Shown piece after piece: positions 26,589 to 36,405 of a stretch of DNA of 64,000 nucleotides. The translations under genes and the position numbers were made by a program. Location: assembly GCA_900549995.1 (NCBI GenBank), contig URQQ01000005.1:1-64000 (forward strand), written 5' to 3'. The stretch's first letter is position 1; each line of letters begins with the position of its first letter. Source of the DNA: an uncultured Lachnospiraceae bacterium. Lineage in GTDB: Bacteria; Bacillota; Clostridia; Lachnospirales; Lachnospiraceae. The notes under the pieces were generated by a model that saw only the letters and a list, made by a program, of their open reading frames with translations, was not told the DNA's origin and did not search any database.

Positions 26589-28088
26589 TTATGCTTCACT
26601 TTCCTTAAGTATCATCACATAAGTTCCTTCCCTCATGGAAATCTCATATTCCTTCAGGAGCTTAAACTTATTTCTCGATGAGAATTCTTTCACCTGTTCC
26701 CTGTCATGCGTGTATATAATTACAATCCCATGTTTTTTCAGCACCTTTCTGGCAGCCGGAAAGAAACGCTCATACACATCCCGGATTTCTTCTTCCGTCT
26801 TTCTTCCAATGCAGAACGGCATATCTGTGATAATTTCATCGAATAAATATTCGTGTGTAAAATCAAAGAAATTTTTGTTTACATAGTGTGCAATCTGATG
26901 AGCTGCCTCTGTGTTTATTTTGGCTTTTTCTATACACTCCTCATTAAAATCAATCCCATATGTTGTATTTGCATGCACTGCCTTATGGCGTTCAATGATC
27001 ATGGTTCCAACGCCGCAGAATGGATCAAGCACCTGTGCATCTTCTGTCATATACTCCTTTGCAAGGGCAACGGTAAGAGCTGCATTCACCGGACGGATGC
27101 TTGTTGCAGATACCTCTTTGCGGTAGGCAAATCTAGTATCTTCTAATGTATAAAGTTTCACGAGAAGGTTACAGTCACCTGCTTTATTTTCAATCATTCT
27201 GATTTCAAATTCGTAATTGGAAGTCGTATTAATCAGTTCCCGGTTTGTAAGCTTTTCAATTTCACTGGAAAGTTTTTTCGTAAATACACTTCTCTTTGAC
27301 AGCTCCATTTTACTCTTGAACTCGATTCTAAAATAAAACGGCGGCTTACCTTTATGTCCTTTTTTCAAAAATACCATCAAATCAGAATTTACAATTGTCG
27401 CTGCAGCTTCCTGGGGATTCATTTTGCATGTCGTCATCCCTTTGACTGTGAACAGCAGTTCCTGATACGTCCGTACCTTATCCACCCACTTCAATCCATT
27501 GACACGTGCCATGATACCTGCTCCGAATATTTTGGTCTTTGCAAAAGGATCTTCATTTATCAATTCCTGCTCTGTCACATCCTGGTGATCACGGTTTGTG
27601 AGCAAAATCACGTCGTAACTTTCGTTTACGCCACGGAATTCATGTTTTTTTATCCCTTCCATCTCCATCTTCATCGCAGAAAGCTGGCGGATTTCCTCCG
27701 AGATATGCTTCCTGTTTTCTTCTGTCATCCCGCCCTTTGTCAATTCTTCAAGGCGCTCTGTGAGCTGGGGCAAATATTTTCTATAGTCAAAGTTACGAAT
27801 GGCGGTCAGATAAGCACTTTTGACAAAAAGCTGTTCTTCCGCCTGATAGGCTTCGTAAAGAGGATCGAGAAACTCCCTGCATCCAAGTTCCCCCATCAGA
27901 AGAGACGCATTTTTTCTTGATTTTGCATCTTCATTTTTCAACAGATTGATAAGCACATCCTCGGAGCCTGCCATAAGATATAAAAATGCAGCCTTTTGTT
28001 CCCCATCCTTTATTTCTTTCCTTATGTTACTCAGGTTTTGCCTTATTTCACGATTTTCTAAGATCTCTTCCCATAATTTTCTGATCAT
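26589..28088 (-). CDS. HEAT-repeat, THUMP-type RNA methyltransferase
   Basis: A 499-aa protein. The first roughly 130 residues look like HEAT repeats (helical pairs around VLINLLKNEDAKSRKNASLLMGELG and FVKSAYLTAIRNFDYRKYL). A middle THUMP-like region follows, then a Trm11/RlmL/UPF0020 methyltransferase: LDPFCGVGTMIIERH (SAM site, near 347), YGIDFNEECIEKAK, and the catalytic-loop position occupied by ITDMPFCIG in place of the usual (D/N)PPY. It probably methylates a guanosine in tRNA or rRNA. The HEAT fusion is uncommon. It ends next to the leader of array 2. The RNA target is unknown. Confidence 0.8.
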   Translation of the reverse strand: MIRKLWEEILENREIRQNLSNIRKEIKDGEQKAAFLYLMAGSEDVLINLLKNEDAKSRKNASLLMGELGCREFLDPLYEAYQAEEQLFVKSAYLTAIRNFDYRKYLPQLTERLEELTKGGMTEENRKHISEEIRQLSAMKMEMEGIKKHEFRGVNESYDVILLTNRDHQDVTEQELINEDPFAKTKIFGAGIMARVNGLKWVDKVRTYQELLFTVKGMTTCKMNPQEAAATIVNSDLMVFLKKGHKGKPPFYFRIEFKSKMELSKRSVFTKKLSSEIEKLTNRELINTTSNYEFEIRMIENKAGDCNLLVKLYTLEDTRFAYRKEVSATSIRPVNAALTVALAKEYMTEDAQVLDPFCGVGTMIIERHKAVHANTTYGIDFNEECIEKAKINTEAAHQIAHYVNKNFFDFTHEYLFDEIITDMPFCIGRKTEEEIRDVYERFFPAARKVLKKHGIVIIYTHDREQVKEFSSRNKFKLLKEYEISMREGTYVMILKESEA

Positions 28089-28226
28089 ATTTCTCCTTTT
28101 TCCACATACTGCCGGATTACCTCTTTGTATTAAAAGCGGATAAAACTCCCGCCAATATAGACAGTATAATACATTTTAGGCACGTAAGGCCAATACTTTT
28201 CATTACTGTTTACTATCAGCACGAAG

Positions 28227-28277
28227 ACAGGCACTGCAGGATAACCTCTTCCTTGGAGGCGCACCTGCAATGCCTGT
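28227..28277. other. Long stem-loop downstream of adenine deaminase
   Basis: ACAGGCA and TGCCTGT close a structure that continues with TGCAGG/CCTGCA and an inner CCTC/GAGG. There is no T-run on the minus strand. It could be a factor-dependent 3' end or an RNA element. Confidence 0.45.
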
Positions 28278-28326
28278 TATTATATCTACCTTCAAATATG
28301 CCTCTGTATATCTGAAGGCAGCTCCG

Positions 28327-30039
28327 TTATTCAATAAACAGTGGAACAATCTCCCCGGCTTTTACGTCAATCAGCCCTTTGTCCGTAAGTTTCAATGCAG
28401 GACTCACTGGAAGCCCCAGTGTTCCAAAGGACATGATTGGATTCAGATGCTTATATCCCAGACTGCCCATGGCATTTCGGATTTCCTTTACGGCCCGGCC
28501 GATATTTTCCACAGAACCTTCACTTAAAATTCCACAGACCGGAAGTGCAAGTTCTGCCAGAATTTCCCCTTCATTAACAACCAGGAAACCGCCCTGCAGC
28601 TGTAAAAGCCGTTGCACTGCTAATAACATATCCTCCGTTTTATGCCCTGCAACAAAAAGATTATGATGATCATGACAATAAGTTGTTGCAACCGTCCCTT
28701 TCTTACAGCAATCTCCGGTCAGGAAACCATAACCGATATTTCCATTCTTTCCATAACGTTCAATGACCATCGCCAGCATACAGCCGCTCTCCTGCCATTG
28801 AAGATATCCATCTTTCACAGGCATTTCAACTCGTACTTCCTTTGTCTGTGTACACGATTCCTGAACACAGATAGCACGTACAAGCGCTCTTTCACCATTT
28901 GCCGGAATCTGAAACTCATTTTCCGTAATCTTTGGCAGGCAGACGCTGTGATAAAAATCCTCAGGAAATTCATAAGAACTTTTTGGTTCTTCCGCCGAAT
29001 TCCTGTGATAGATTTCTACTCCACATTTATAGACAAGAGATGGTTCCATCACATCCAGGTTCTCAAGCAGCTGGAAGTCTGCAAGTTTTCCGGGAGCAAT
29101 ACTTCCTCTGTCATAAAACTGCATTCTCCTTGCCGGGGTAAATGTGGCACAATAAATGGCCTGTTCCACAGGAAATCCCATGCGAATGGCCTGCTCTGCA
29201 ACCTTATTCAGGTGCCCTTTTTCATAGAGTGCATCCGCCATCGTGTCATCGGTCACAAAGCTCACATGCTCATAGAGGTTATTTGAAACAATATAATCCA
29301 GAATTTCAGGCTTCAGCATTTTCTCCTGAATCTCGAAGAACATGCCATTTTCAATCCGCTGTCTGACTTCTTCCAGCGTATGCTCTGTGTGATCCCCATC
29401 AATTCCCAGATATAAAAATTTCGCAAGTTCAAGGCCAGTCAGCGAAGGACAATGCCCCTCGATCACATATCCCGGCTTTTCTTCTTTGAGATATTCAAGA
29501 AATTTCGTGATCTCCAGCTGATTCCCCTCCTCTATGATTTTGCGGTAATTCATGATCTCACCGACGCAGACTACATCTTTTTCCTTCAGCAGGCATTTCA
29601 TTGCTTCGCAGTCTATGATGCCGCCCGTCGTCTCAAGCCTGGCGCTTGTGGACGGTACGCTGCTCGGGATTCCGTAATAGATATCAATCGGTGCTTCCTC
29701 AGCGGCACAGATCATCTCATGAACCCCGCGGATTCCACGTACATTTGCCATCTCATGAGGTTCCGACACGATTGTCGTCACACCGCAGGACGCCATATAT
29801 CTGCCAAACGGTCCCGGAGTCATCATCGAACTCTCGATATGCATATGAATGTCAATCATCCCGGGAATCATATATTTACCATCCGCGTCAATTTCCTTTA
29901 CAGCGTCAAACTCTGTAGATTTTTCACGGTCGATATAGAAAAATTTCCCATCCTTTACAGAGACATCTGCCTCAAAAAATTCCTTCCGGTATGAATTGTA
30001 AACTTTCGCATTTCGAACCCAAAGATCTGCTTTTTCCAT
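28327..30039 (-). CDS. ade: Adenine deaminase
   Basis: A 570-aa metal-dependent amidohydrolase converting adenine to hypoxanthine and ammonia. The metal site MIDIHMHIESSMMTPGPF (about residues 60-78) is diagnostic of the Ade family; EPHEMANVRG, EGHCPSLTG, DGDHTEHT and the C-terminal MSFGTLGLPVSPALKLTDKG follow. Length is typical. It lies 12 bases after a purine permease gene in the same operon, so uptake and deamination of adenine are probably coupled. Confidence 0.95.
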   Translation of the reverse strand: MEKADLWVRNAKVYNSYRKEFFEADVSVKDGKFFYIDREKSTEFDAVKEIDADGKYMIPGMIDIHMHIESSMMTPGPFGRYMASCGVTTIVSEPHEMANVRGIRGVHEMICAAEEAPIDIYYGIPSSVPSTSARLETTGGIIDCEAMKCLLKEKDVVCVGEIMNYRKIIEEGNQLEITKFLEYLKEEKPGYVIEGHCPSLTGLELAKFLYLGIDGDHTEHTLEEVRQRIENGMFFEIQEKMLKPEILDYIVSNNLYEHVSFVTDDTMADALYEKGHLNKVAEQAIRMGFPVEQAIYCATFTPARRMQFYDRGSIAPGKLADFQLLENLDVMEPSLVYKCGVEIYHRNSAEEPKSSYEFPEDFYHSVCLPKITENEFQIPANGERALVRAICVQESCTQTKEVRVEMPVKDGYLQWQESGCMLAMVIERYGKNGNIGYGFLTGDCCKKGTVATTYCHDHHNLFVAGHKTEDMLLAVQRLLQLQGGFLVVNEGEILAELALPVCGILSEGSVENIGRAVKEIRNAMGSLGYKHLNPIMSFGTLGLPVSPALKLTDKGLIDVKAGEIVPLFIE

Positions 30040-30051
30040 CGTCAGCCTCCA

Positions 30052-31356
30052 TTAAACAATTGTAAAAAAGTAAAGTGCACAGACAGCAACAAGGATATAC
30101 ATTACCGGTGAAATCTCTTTGATTTTGCCTGCTGCGATTTTCATTATCAGGTATGCTGGAAGTGCCACACAGATTCCGTTGGCGATATTATTCGCAAAAA
30201 TTGTAAATGTCACACAGATAAATGCCGGAATATATTCTGTAATATCATTGTAGTTTACATTTTTCATACCGCTTAACATATTGATTCCGATGAAAATTAA
30301 TACCGGTGCTGTTGCTGCAGAAGGGATCACCAGTGCAAGCGGTGCGAAAAATAATGCGAGCAGGAAACATACACTTGTAAATACCGCAGTAAGGCCTGTC
30401 TTTCCGCCAGCCTCTACCCCTGCTGAAGACTCAAGGTAAGTCGTCATACTCGGCATTCCGAACAACGCACCAAAGCTTGTAGAAACTGCATCTACTTTGA
30501 AACATTTATCAATTCCAGGAAGATTCCCGTTCTCATCCAGATATCCGGCTTTGGCACCGACTCCCAGCACAGTACCAAACGTGGAGAAAAAGTCAGGTAC
30601 AAACAGCGCAATCAAAAATGGAATATATGCAAAATTCAATGCACCGAGGAAATCTACCTTCAAAAACTGAGGCCCGATATTCGCCGGCATGGAGAAAATA
30701 TGCTCCGGCATTTTTGTCACGCCAAATGGAATTCCTGCCAATGTTGTCAAAAGAATAGTAAGAATCATTCCACCCGGAACATTCATAACCTTCATGATGA
30801 GTAAAATCACAAACCCAATCACGGTTACTATAACCGCAGGTGATTTCAGGTCACCAAATCCAAGTGTATTCTTTGCCTCATTTGCTATAATAAGGCCACT
30901 GCTCTTCGCACCCAGAAGTGCGATGAATAAGCCAATTCCGGCACTGACTGCGTGTTTCAGGCTGACCGGAATTACTTTTACAACCGCTTCTCTAAGACCC
31001 AGAAAAGATATCAGTATAAATAATACACCGCTCCAGAAGATAACTCCTGATGCGATCTCTGCAGGAATCCCCTCGTTGCTGATCATTGAAGCTACAATTC
31101 CGACACTTCCAAGCCCTGGTGCAAGGACAAACGGGCGGTTCGTATACAATGCCATCGCACAGCTTGTCAGAACAATCAGAAGAACCATGACAGTCAGCAT
31201 CACATGTTTATCTGCCCCTGCCCCTCCGAGAATGTTCGGCACCGTCGCCAGAACATATGCCATTGTAACAAATGTAGTAATACCAGCCAGAAGTTCTGTC
31301 TTTACATTCGTATGGAACTTCGAAAATTCAAATTGTTTTTCCATCCACTGTTTCAT
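30052..31356 (-). CDS. Purine permease (AzgA/PbuG type)
   Basis: A 434-aa NCS2/AzgA-like transporter with about 12 hydrophobic segments: AGITTFVTMAYVLATVPNIL near residue 25, NRPFVLAPGLGSVG, FVPDFFSTFGTVLGVG and GMPSMTTYLESSAGVEAGGKTGLTA. Relatives import adenine, guanine or hypoxanthine by proton symport. First gene of an operon with ade. The promoter area 31380-31440 has a TACAAT-like -10. No purine riboswitch was found. Confidence 0.9.
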   Translation of the reverse strand: MKQWMEKQFEFSKFHTNVKTELLAGITTFVTMAYVLATVPNILGGAGADKHVMLTVMVLLIVLTSCAMALYTNRPFVLAPGLGSVGIVASMISNEGIPAEIASGVIFWSGVLFILISFLGLREAVVKVIPVSLKHAVSAGIGLFIALLGAKSSGLIIANEAKNTLGFGDLKSPAVIVTVIGFVILLIMKVMNVPGGMILTILLTTLAGIPFGVTKMPEHIFSMPANIGPQFLKVDFLGALNFAYIPFLIALFVPDFFSTFGTVLGVGAKAGYLDENGNLPGIDKCFKVDAVSTSFGALFGMPSMTTYLESSAGVEAGGKTGLTAVFTSVCFLLALFFAPLALVIPSAATAPVLIFIGINMLSGMKNVNYNDITEYIPAFICVTFTIFANNIANGICVALPAYLIMKIAAGKIKEISPVMYILVAVCALYFFTIV

Positions 31357-31485
31357 AAGTACTCTCCTTCTTATCTTGTGTTTTCATAATATTTATTGTA
31401 TGCTGAAAACAAACCAGTTGTCCAATTCATATTTTCCATAAAAACTATTCCCATATGGCATAGTACGTACGAAAGGAGCTTTCTC

Positions 31486-32406
31486 ATGAATTTTCAGGAT
31501 CTACAGTACCTTCTTTGTATCGCCAAGCACCAGAATCTGACGAAGGCGGCGCAGGAGCTATATATCTCACAGCCCACCCTCAGTAAATTTCTCAGGAAAC
31601 AGGAGCAGGAACTGGGCGGCAAGCTTTTTTCCCGGAGCAACAACTGTTATATTCCTACGTATCTTGGACGCTGCTGCCTGGGCTATGCCAAAAGGGCCGT
31701 AGCGCTCCAGCAGGACTGGGAAAAAGAACTGCTGGATCTTCATTCCTGCAGTGAAGGAGAACTGAATATTGCATTTCCGCTGATGCGCAGTTCCTGCATG
31801 ATTCCCAGGATACTTCCGGTTTTTCACAAAGAGTATCCCGGAATACACGTCAATCTGTTTGAAGAAACCCATGCCATCCAGGAACGTCTCCTGACAGATG
31901 ACCAGCTTGACTTTGCGGTCTTTACAGAATCAAGCCCTCATCCGAAGCTTTCCTATGAACTTCTTCTGAAAGAGGAGGTACTGCTCTGTCTTCCTCCCGG
32001 CCATCCACTTGCCTCCATGGGACACCCGCATCCCGGGAAAAAATATCCTTCCTTTGATCTTTCACTGATGGCAGAGGAACCGTTTATACTGCATTACCCG
32101 GAGCAGAATACCGGTCAGATTGCCCGGGACTTATTCAAAGAATACCAGATTGACCCGCCCGTTGCCTTACTCACGCGAAGTACACAGACCTGTGCACTGC
32201 TCTCTCAGGAAGGGCTTGGTTCCTGTTTTCTTCCGGAAACTTATGTGAAAAACATGATCTTCCGACAGCCGCCTCTCTGCTTTTCTGTCGGTGAAAATGG
32301 AATCTTTACTACGCTTATGATTGCCTATCGCAAAAACGCATATCTTGCTTCCTATGCGAAAGACTTTATCAGAATCGCACAGGAAACGGTGCAGGAAGAA
32401 GACTGA
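31486..32406 (+). CDS. LysR-family transcriptional regulator
   Basis: A 306-aa LysR protein: HTH AAQELYISQPTLSKFLRKQEQELGG (about residues 20-44), then the periplasmic-binding-like effector domain with MIPRILPVFHKEYPGIHVNLFE. The ATG at 31486 has GAAAGGAG 8 bases upstream; longer frames from 31396 lack this. It is divergent from the permease-ade operon, the usual LysR arrangement, so it may control purine salvage. The effector is unknown. Confidence 0.85.
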   Translation: MNFQDLQYLLCIAKHQNLTKAAQELYISQPTLSKFLRKQEQELGGKLFSRSNNCYIPTYLGRCCLGYAKRAVALQQDWEKELLDLHSCSEGELNIAFPLMRSSCMIPRILPVFHKEYPGIHVNLFEETHAIQERLLTDDQLDFAVFTESSPHPKLSYELLLKEEVLLCLPPGHPLASMGHPHPGKKYPSFDLSLMAEEPFILHYPEQNTGQIARDLFKEYQIDPPVALLTRSTQTCALLSQEGLGSCFLPETYVKNMIFRQPPLCFSVGENGIFTTLMIAYRKNAYLASYAKDFIRIAQETVQEED

Positions 32407-32417
32407 GAAACGTTAAA

Positions 32418-32458
32418 AACCCACAGTGCCGGACTTTTATTTACCGTCACTGTGGGTT
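32418..32458. terminator. Bidirectional terminator between LysR and GH4 genes
   Basis: AACCCACAGTG pairs perfectly with CACTGTGGGTT around a 19-base loop, followed by TTCTTCT; A-run on the other side. Confidence 0.8.
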
Positions 32459-32480
32459 TCTTCTATATTATAGTGCCATA

Positions 32481-33947
32481 TTAAACTGTCAGCTTTCTCT
32501 TGGCCACTTCTGCCGCCACTTCTTTTGGAGTCTTTTCACGGAGTCTGACCGCTCCATGATAATTGTCATTTGTAGGAATCAGATGATCTCCTGCAAGATT
32601 TTCTTTCGCCTTTGCAATAGCTTCTTTATACTGCGGAAGCCACTCTTCCTGCGCCACAAGCATTTCATCTATCATCTGCCATACTTCCGGCGGATTGCAG
32701 ACAGCTCCTGTAAGCGGATCCATAAGCGCCGCCTGTTTCAGCAATTTTTCATCCCCGTGAACTGCTGCTTCTACAGCCAGGCGCTGTACCCAGATCGACT
32801 GAGAGCATACAGCCGCACAGCCAAGCGGAAGGTCCCCTACCTTCGGAACACTGATTCCATTACCATCCACATAACATGGCACTTCCACGACGGACTCGTC
32901 CGGCAGGTTCGTGATACAGCCATAGTTCATCACGTTAAAATGTCCACGGTACATTCTTCCCGTTTCCAGTGACTCTATAATATACGAACAATGCTCTTTT
33001 CCCCGCTCTGAACCATCCAGTTTCTTCGGCTCTTCCTTTAAAATCTTCGGATAATCCGTCTCAAACCAGTTTCGCTCTTCTCTGGTCTCACGGAGATATC
33101 CCCCTGTTTCACCATGAATCCATTTGTCCAGATTGATCCAGGACTTGATCTCATCAGGACGCTTCCGGTACCACGCAACATACTCTGATAAATGTCCATT
33201 AGACTCCGTTGAATAGTATCCAAATCTTTTTAACATATCAATTCTTACTTTTTCCTGATCACTGAATACTTCATGTGCTTCAAACCCCGGAAGGATTTTC
33301 GGAAGCATATCTTCTCCATCATGTTTGACAGATATATACCATGTCTGGTGGTTAATTCCCGCACAGACTACATCCAGTTCTTCTCTCTTAACACCGAGAA
33401 TTTCCGCGATCTGAATTTCCCCGTGAATCTCGCCATGACACAGGCCAATCGTTTTCACACCACCATACTTATTACATGCCCAGGTTGCCATCGCGTTAGG
33501 ATTCGAGTAATTCAGCATGATAGCCCCCGGTTCTGCCACTTCCCGGATGTCCTTACAAAAATCAAGCATCGCTGCAATTACACGTTGTCCGTACATGATA
33601 CCACCGGTACATAATGTATCACCTACGCACTGGTCAACCCCATATTTCAGCGGTATTTCAATATCTGTCTCAAACGCTTCCAATCCGCCGATTCTCACAC
33701 AGTTTACAATATAACGTGCATTTTTAAAAGCTTCTCTTCTGTCAAGAGTTGTCTGAATTGTAACCCCAATTCCATTTGCATCCAGATCCCTCTGGCAAAG
33801 TGCCCGCGTCTTCTCCAGATTATCCGCATTGATATCCGTAAATGCAACCTCAATATTGTGGAACTCCGGCACAGACATGATGTCTGTAAATAATGTTCTT
33901 GCAAAGACAAGACTTCCTGCTCCAATAAATGCTACTTTAAAACTCAT
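32481..33947 (-). CDS. melA: GH4-family glycosidase, probable alpha-galactosidase
   Basis: A 488-aa NAD- and Mn-dependent glycosidase. Rossmann start FKVAFIGAGSLVFARTLFTDI, CVGDTLCTGGI, MLNYSNPNAMATWACNKY, LCHGEIHG with the metal Cys/His, and GINHQTWYI. The pattern is that of MelA-type alpha-galactosidases, which use an oxidation-elimination mechanism; alpha-glucosidase or glucuronidase activity is possible. Divergent from an AraC-family gene, its likely regulator. GGAGGAAAAC precedes the ATG. Confidence 0.85.
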   Translation of the reverse strand: MSFKVAFIGAGSLVFARTLFTDIMSVPEFHNIEVAFTDINADNLEKTRALCQRDLDANGIGVTIQTTLDRREAFKNARYIVNCVRIGGLEAFETDIEIPLKYGVDQCVGDTLCTGGIMYGQRVIAAMLDFCKDIREVAEPGAIMLNYSNPNAMATWACNKYGGVKTIGLCHGEIHGEIQIAEILGVKREELDVVCAGINHQTWYISVKHDGEDMLPKILPGFEAHEVFSDQEKVRIDMLKRFGYYSTESNGHLSEYVAWYRKRPDEIKSWINLDKWIHGETGGYLRETREERNWFETDYPKILKEEPKKLDGSERGKEHCSYIIESLETGRMYRGHFNVMNYGCITNLPDESVVEVPCYVDGNGISVPKVGDLPLGCAAVCSQSIWVQRLAVEAAVHGDEKLLKQAALMDPLTGAVCNPPEVWQMIDEMLVAQEEWLPQYKEAIAKAKENLAGDHLIPTNDNYHGAVRLREKTPKEVAAEVAKRKLTV

Positions 33948-33986
33948 TTGTTTTCCTCCTCTTATCGCTCATGTTCTATGTGGCTC

Positions 33987-34040
33987 ATTATACATATGCA
34001 ATTTATCCAATGTGGAAACTATTATCCGCCTATGTATAAT
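33987..34040. promoter_or_regulatory. Divergent promoter region of the melA and AraC genes
   Basis: The sequence TATGTATAAT occurs once on each strand (about 33987-33996 on minus, 34031-34040 on plus), giving both genes an extended TGnTATAAT -10. The -35 sequences are poor, as expected of activator-dependent promoters. TTGCA elements next to each copy could be AraC-family sites. Confidence 0.5.
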
Positions 34041-34110
34041 TTGCAACATATTGCCGCATTTATTTTTTCATGCTACACTACAGATACAACGAAAATTCTT
34101 GGAGGTAGTT

Positions 34111-34995
34111 ATGAGTCTCTTTCACAAACAACATCATTTTATATCACTCACGGCATTCTATGCACTCTCATTAAATGAATTTCATATGGAACCCCACACC
34201 CATTCCCGCAGTGAAATCATGTATGTCACAAAAGGTTCCTGCCAGATTCAGGCAGAACAAGAGTCCTTTACACTGACAGACCGGCAATTCATTTTTCTCG
34301 ATGAAAACGTCCCTCACTGCCTTACAGTTTCCCCTGAAAATCCCTGCTCTATCTTAAATCTTGAATTTACCTGCAATACACTGCCTACATTCATTGATAT
34401 CTCTGATGCCAAAAACCAATGTCCTGCCCTGGCAAATTTCTGCCGTACCCCCAGGTCATACGCCCTCTCCTCTGATCACGGAAATCTGGGGTACGCTTTA
34501 AAAGATCTCATCTCACACCTTCAGGGACACGACTCTGACCAGAATTACCTTGTACAACTGCTTTTTCTCCGTTTTATCGTAGAACTCTCAGAAATAATGC
34601 AGAAAACCGAAAAAACAGGAGGACTGTATTATCTCAAAAAAGCACAGAAATACATACACTCCAACCTCACCGAACCACTGAAAATTCCCGAGATCGCTGA
34701 ACACACCGGCATTAACAAATCCTATCTTCAGGCACTGTTCTCCAGACAGCTGCACTGCACCATTACCGATTACATCAACGAACGCCGCCTCGAGCATGCC
34801 GCCTTCCTTCTGACCAACAGCACCATGCCCGTCACCGACATCGCATTTCAGTCCGGATACAACAGCCGCCAGCACTTCGGCCGCACCTTCGAAAAATTCT
34901 ACGGGATCAGCCCGTTAAAATACCGCCAGCTGCATGGGAAAGTACTGGCGGTGGAGACTTGCAGTTGGTGCAGTTGGGGACGTAATCCTTTTTAA
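34111..34995 (+). CDS. AraC-family regulator of the GH4 gene (MsmR/RafR type)
   Basis: A 294-aa regulator with an N-terminal cupin arm (HTHSRSEIMYVTKGSCQIQ) and a C-terminal double HTH (IAEHTGINKSYLQALFSRQLH and DIAFQSGYNSRQHFGRTFEKFYGISPLKYRQ). GGAGGTAG just before the ATG at 34111 fixes the start. It is divergent from the GH4 gene and probably activates it in response to a sugar. The last eight residues (CSWGRNPF) and the stop codon lie in the start of a repeat element, so the original C-terminus has been replaced. Confidence 0.87.
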   Translation: MSLFHKQHHFISLTAFYALSLNEFHMEPHTHSRSEIMYVTKGSCQIQAEQESFTLTDRQFIFLDENVPHCLTVSPENPCSILNLEFTCNTLPTFIDISDAKNQCPALANFCRTPRSYALSSDHGNLGYALKDLISHLQGHDSDQNYLVQLLFLRFIVELSEIMQKTEKTGGLYYLKKAQKYIHSNLTEPLKIPEIAEHTGINKSYLQALFSRQLHCTITDYINERRLEHAAFLLTNSTMPVTDIAFQSGYNSRQHFGRTFEKFYGISPLKYRQLHGKVLAVETCSWCSWGRNPF

Positions 34996-35221
34996 ATATC
35001 CTACGTCCCAAATTGAGTTTTAACCTGTCCCCTTTTGCAAACTAACCTGTCCCTTTTTGAACACGGTCGTCATAATCAACAATTTTCGTACTTATTTACT
35101 TAATATTCCAAAGCGAACTTTGTATATATTTCAAGTAGGGACAGGTTTAATTTCATTTGGGGACAGGTCTGTTTGCAATTGGGGACGTAATCCAATGTAA
35201 AAAGATTACGTCCCTAATTGC
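34972..35221 (+). repeat. Palindromic repeat element, copy 1
   Basis: An approximately 250-bp element nearly identical to 38475-38726. It starts and ends with hairpins built on GGGGACGTAATC / GATTACGTCCC, and inside has two CCTGTCCC boxes on the left matched by two GGGACAGG boxes on the right, plus TTTGCAA. The unique centre holds ACTTTGTATATATTTCAA. It fills the whole gap from the AraC gene to the stop of the ArsA gene. Same orientation as copy 2. Confidence 0.85.
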
Positions 35222-36379
35222 TTAAAACCGAATTGTCAAATAAGGTGCTTCGTACTTTGCCCCTTTAATCTCGCTTTCCTGTAGTGTTACCGGCAACGGG
35301 AAGCGTCTTACTTCATTTTTTACACCAAGCACAAGTTCTCTTCCGGATTGTTTTAATTGGAGTTCACCTTTATCGGCAAATGGCAGCAATATAGTGAGCG
35401 TTTTTTCTTTTCCATGGAGACTGACTTTATATATTTCTTCCCGAAATAAAATCTCGGAAGGGTCTTGTTCATGAAAAATCATTTCTCCAGTTCTTTGTAG
35501 GTCATCCAGGGAACAAATTTCTCCTTTCTGCAGTTCAAAGTAAAATTTAGGCACCTCTGAAAAACTTTCGTTAATTTCCTGTAATCCTTCCACTTGCATG
35601 TTCACCCATTTCTGGAAATATCCTTCCATTGCTTCTTTTGAGTAAATGCGATTTATAATAATTGCATCTACATTGTAATTGAATAAATGAAGACATGTAA
35701 AATTTCGTTTTGTCTCTTGTATTACGATTTTCTCAGGTGTTGTGACGATACGCATGCTTACAACATCATGATTCAGCATCAGTGTTTGTAACTTCTCCAT
35801 TTTATCCATCAGATATTCAATATCATCAAACACAGACTCTTCAGGCATCGGTATTTTCATAATTTTCTCTACCGCCGGCCCAGCGACTTTTACACTTTTC
35901 CTTTTTATTGGAAGCATCTTTTCCAACATACCAGAGAATTTTTCCGGATACTTTAATAATGAAAGCGTTTCTCCCGTCGGGGCACAATCCACAATAATGA
36001 CGTCATAAACTCCGCCTTCTGCCATTTCCATAATTTTAAACATCGAAAATAATTCTTCAAGTCCCGGAAAAACAAGCAATTCTTCCACTTCGATTCCATC
36101 CTTGCCTTTCAATGTCAGCATTTCCCGCATATAACTTTTGAGATTTCCCCAGCTTTTTTCTCCCTCATAAATTGTGTCGACCTCAAGCCCATATAAATTC
36201 TCCTGCATTTTTACAGGCTCTTTCCCTAATCTGACATTCATTGAATCACTGAGACTATGCGCCTGGTCAGTGCTCATTACCAGAACCGTTTTCCCCTCCC
36301 GGGCAATCTTACAGGCAGTGGCTGCTGCGATTGTCGTTTTACCAACTCCGCCTTTCCCCGTATATAATATAATTCTCAT
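35222..36379 (-). CDS. ArsA/GET3-type ATPase with C-terminal Hsp20-like domain (second copy)
   Basis: A 385-aa P-loop ATPase. The deviant Walker A motif YTGKGGVGKTT is at residues 6-16, switch I STDQAHSLSDS near 36, and switch II IVDCAPTGETLSLLKYPE near 130. The last roughly 65 residues (KTLTILLPFADKGELQLKQ to AKYEAPYLTIRF) are the alpha-crystallin-like domain found at the C-terminus of some bacterial ArsA proteins. No ArsB, ArsD or ArsR gene is near, so arsenite transport is unlikely. Paralogue of the gene at 36670. The stop codon lies at the edge of a repeat element. Confidence 0.85.
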   Translation of the reverse strand: MRIILYTGKGGVGKTTIAAATACKIAREGKTVLVMSTDQAHSLSDSMNVRLGKEPVKMQENLYGLEVDTIYEGEKSWGNLKSYMREMLTLKGKDGIEVEELLVFPGLEELFSMFKIMEMAEGGVYDVIIVDCAPTGETLSLLKYPEKFSGMLEKMLPIKRKSVKVAGPAVEKIMKIPMPEESVFDDIEYLMDKMEKLQTLMLNHDVVSMRIVTTPEKIVIQETKRNFTCLHLFNYNVDAIIINRIYSKEAMEGYFQKWVNMQVEGLQEINESFSEVPKFYFELQKGEICSLDDLQRTGEMIFHEQDPSEILFREEIYKVSLHGKEKTLTILLPFADKGELQLKQSGRELVLGVKNEVRRFPLPVTLQESEIKGAKYEAPYLTIRF

Positions 36380-36405
36380 TTTATTTCCTCCTGCTTTTCG
36401 TCAAA

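Noticed and set aside
31357..31485. Purine riboswitch upstream of the purine permease
   Set aside because: The gap lacks the conserved riboswitch core and is too short and unstructured.
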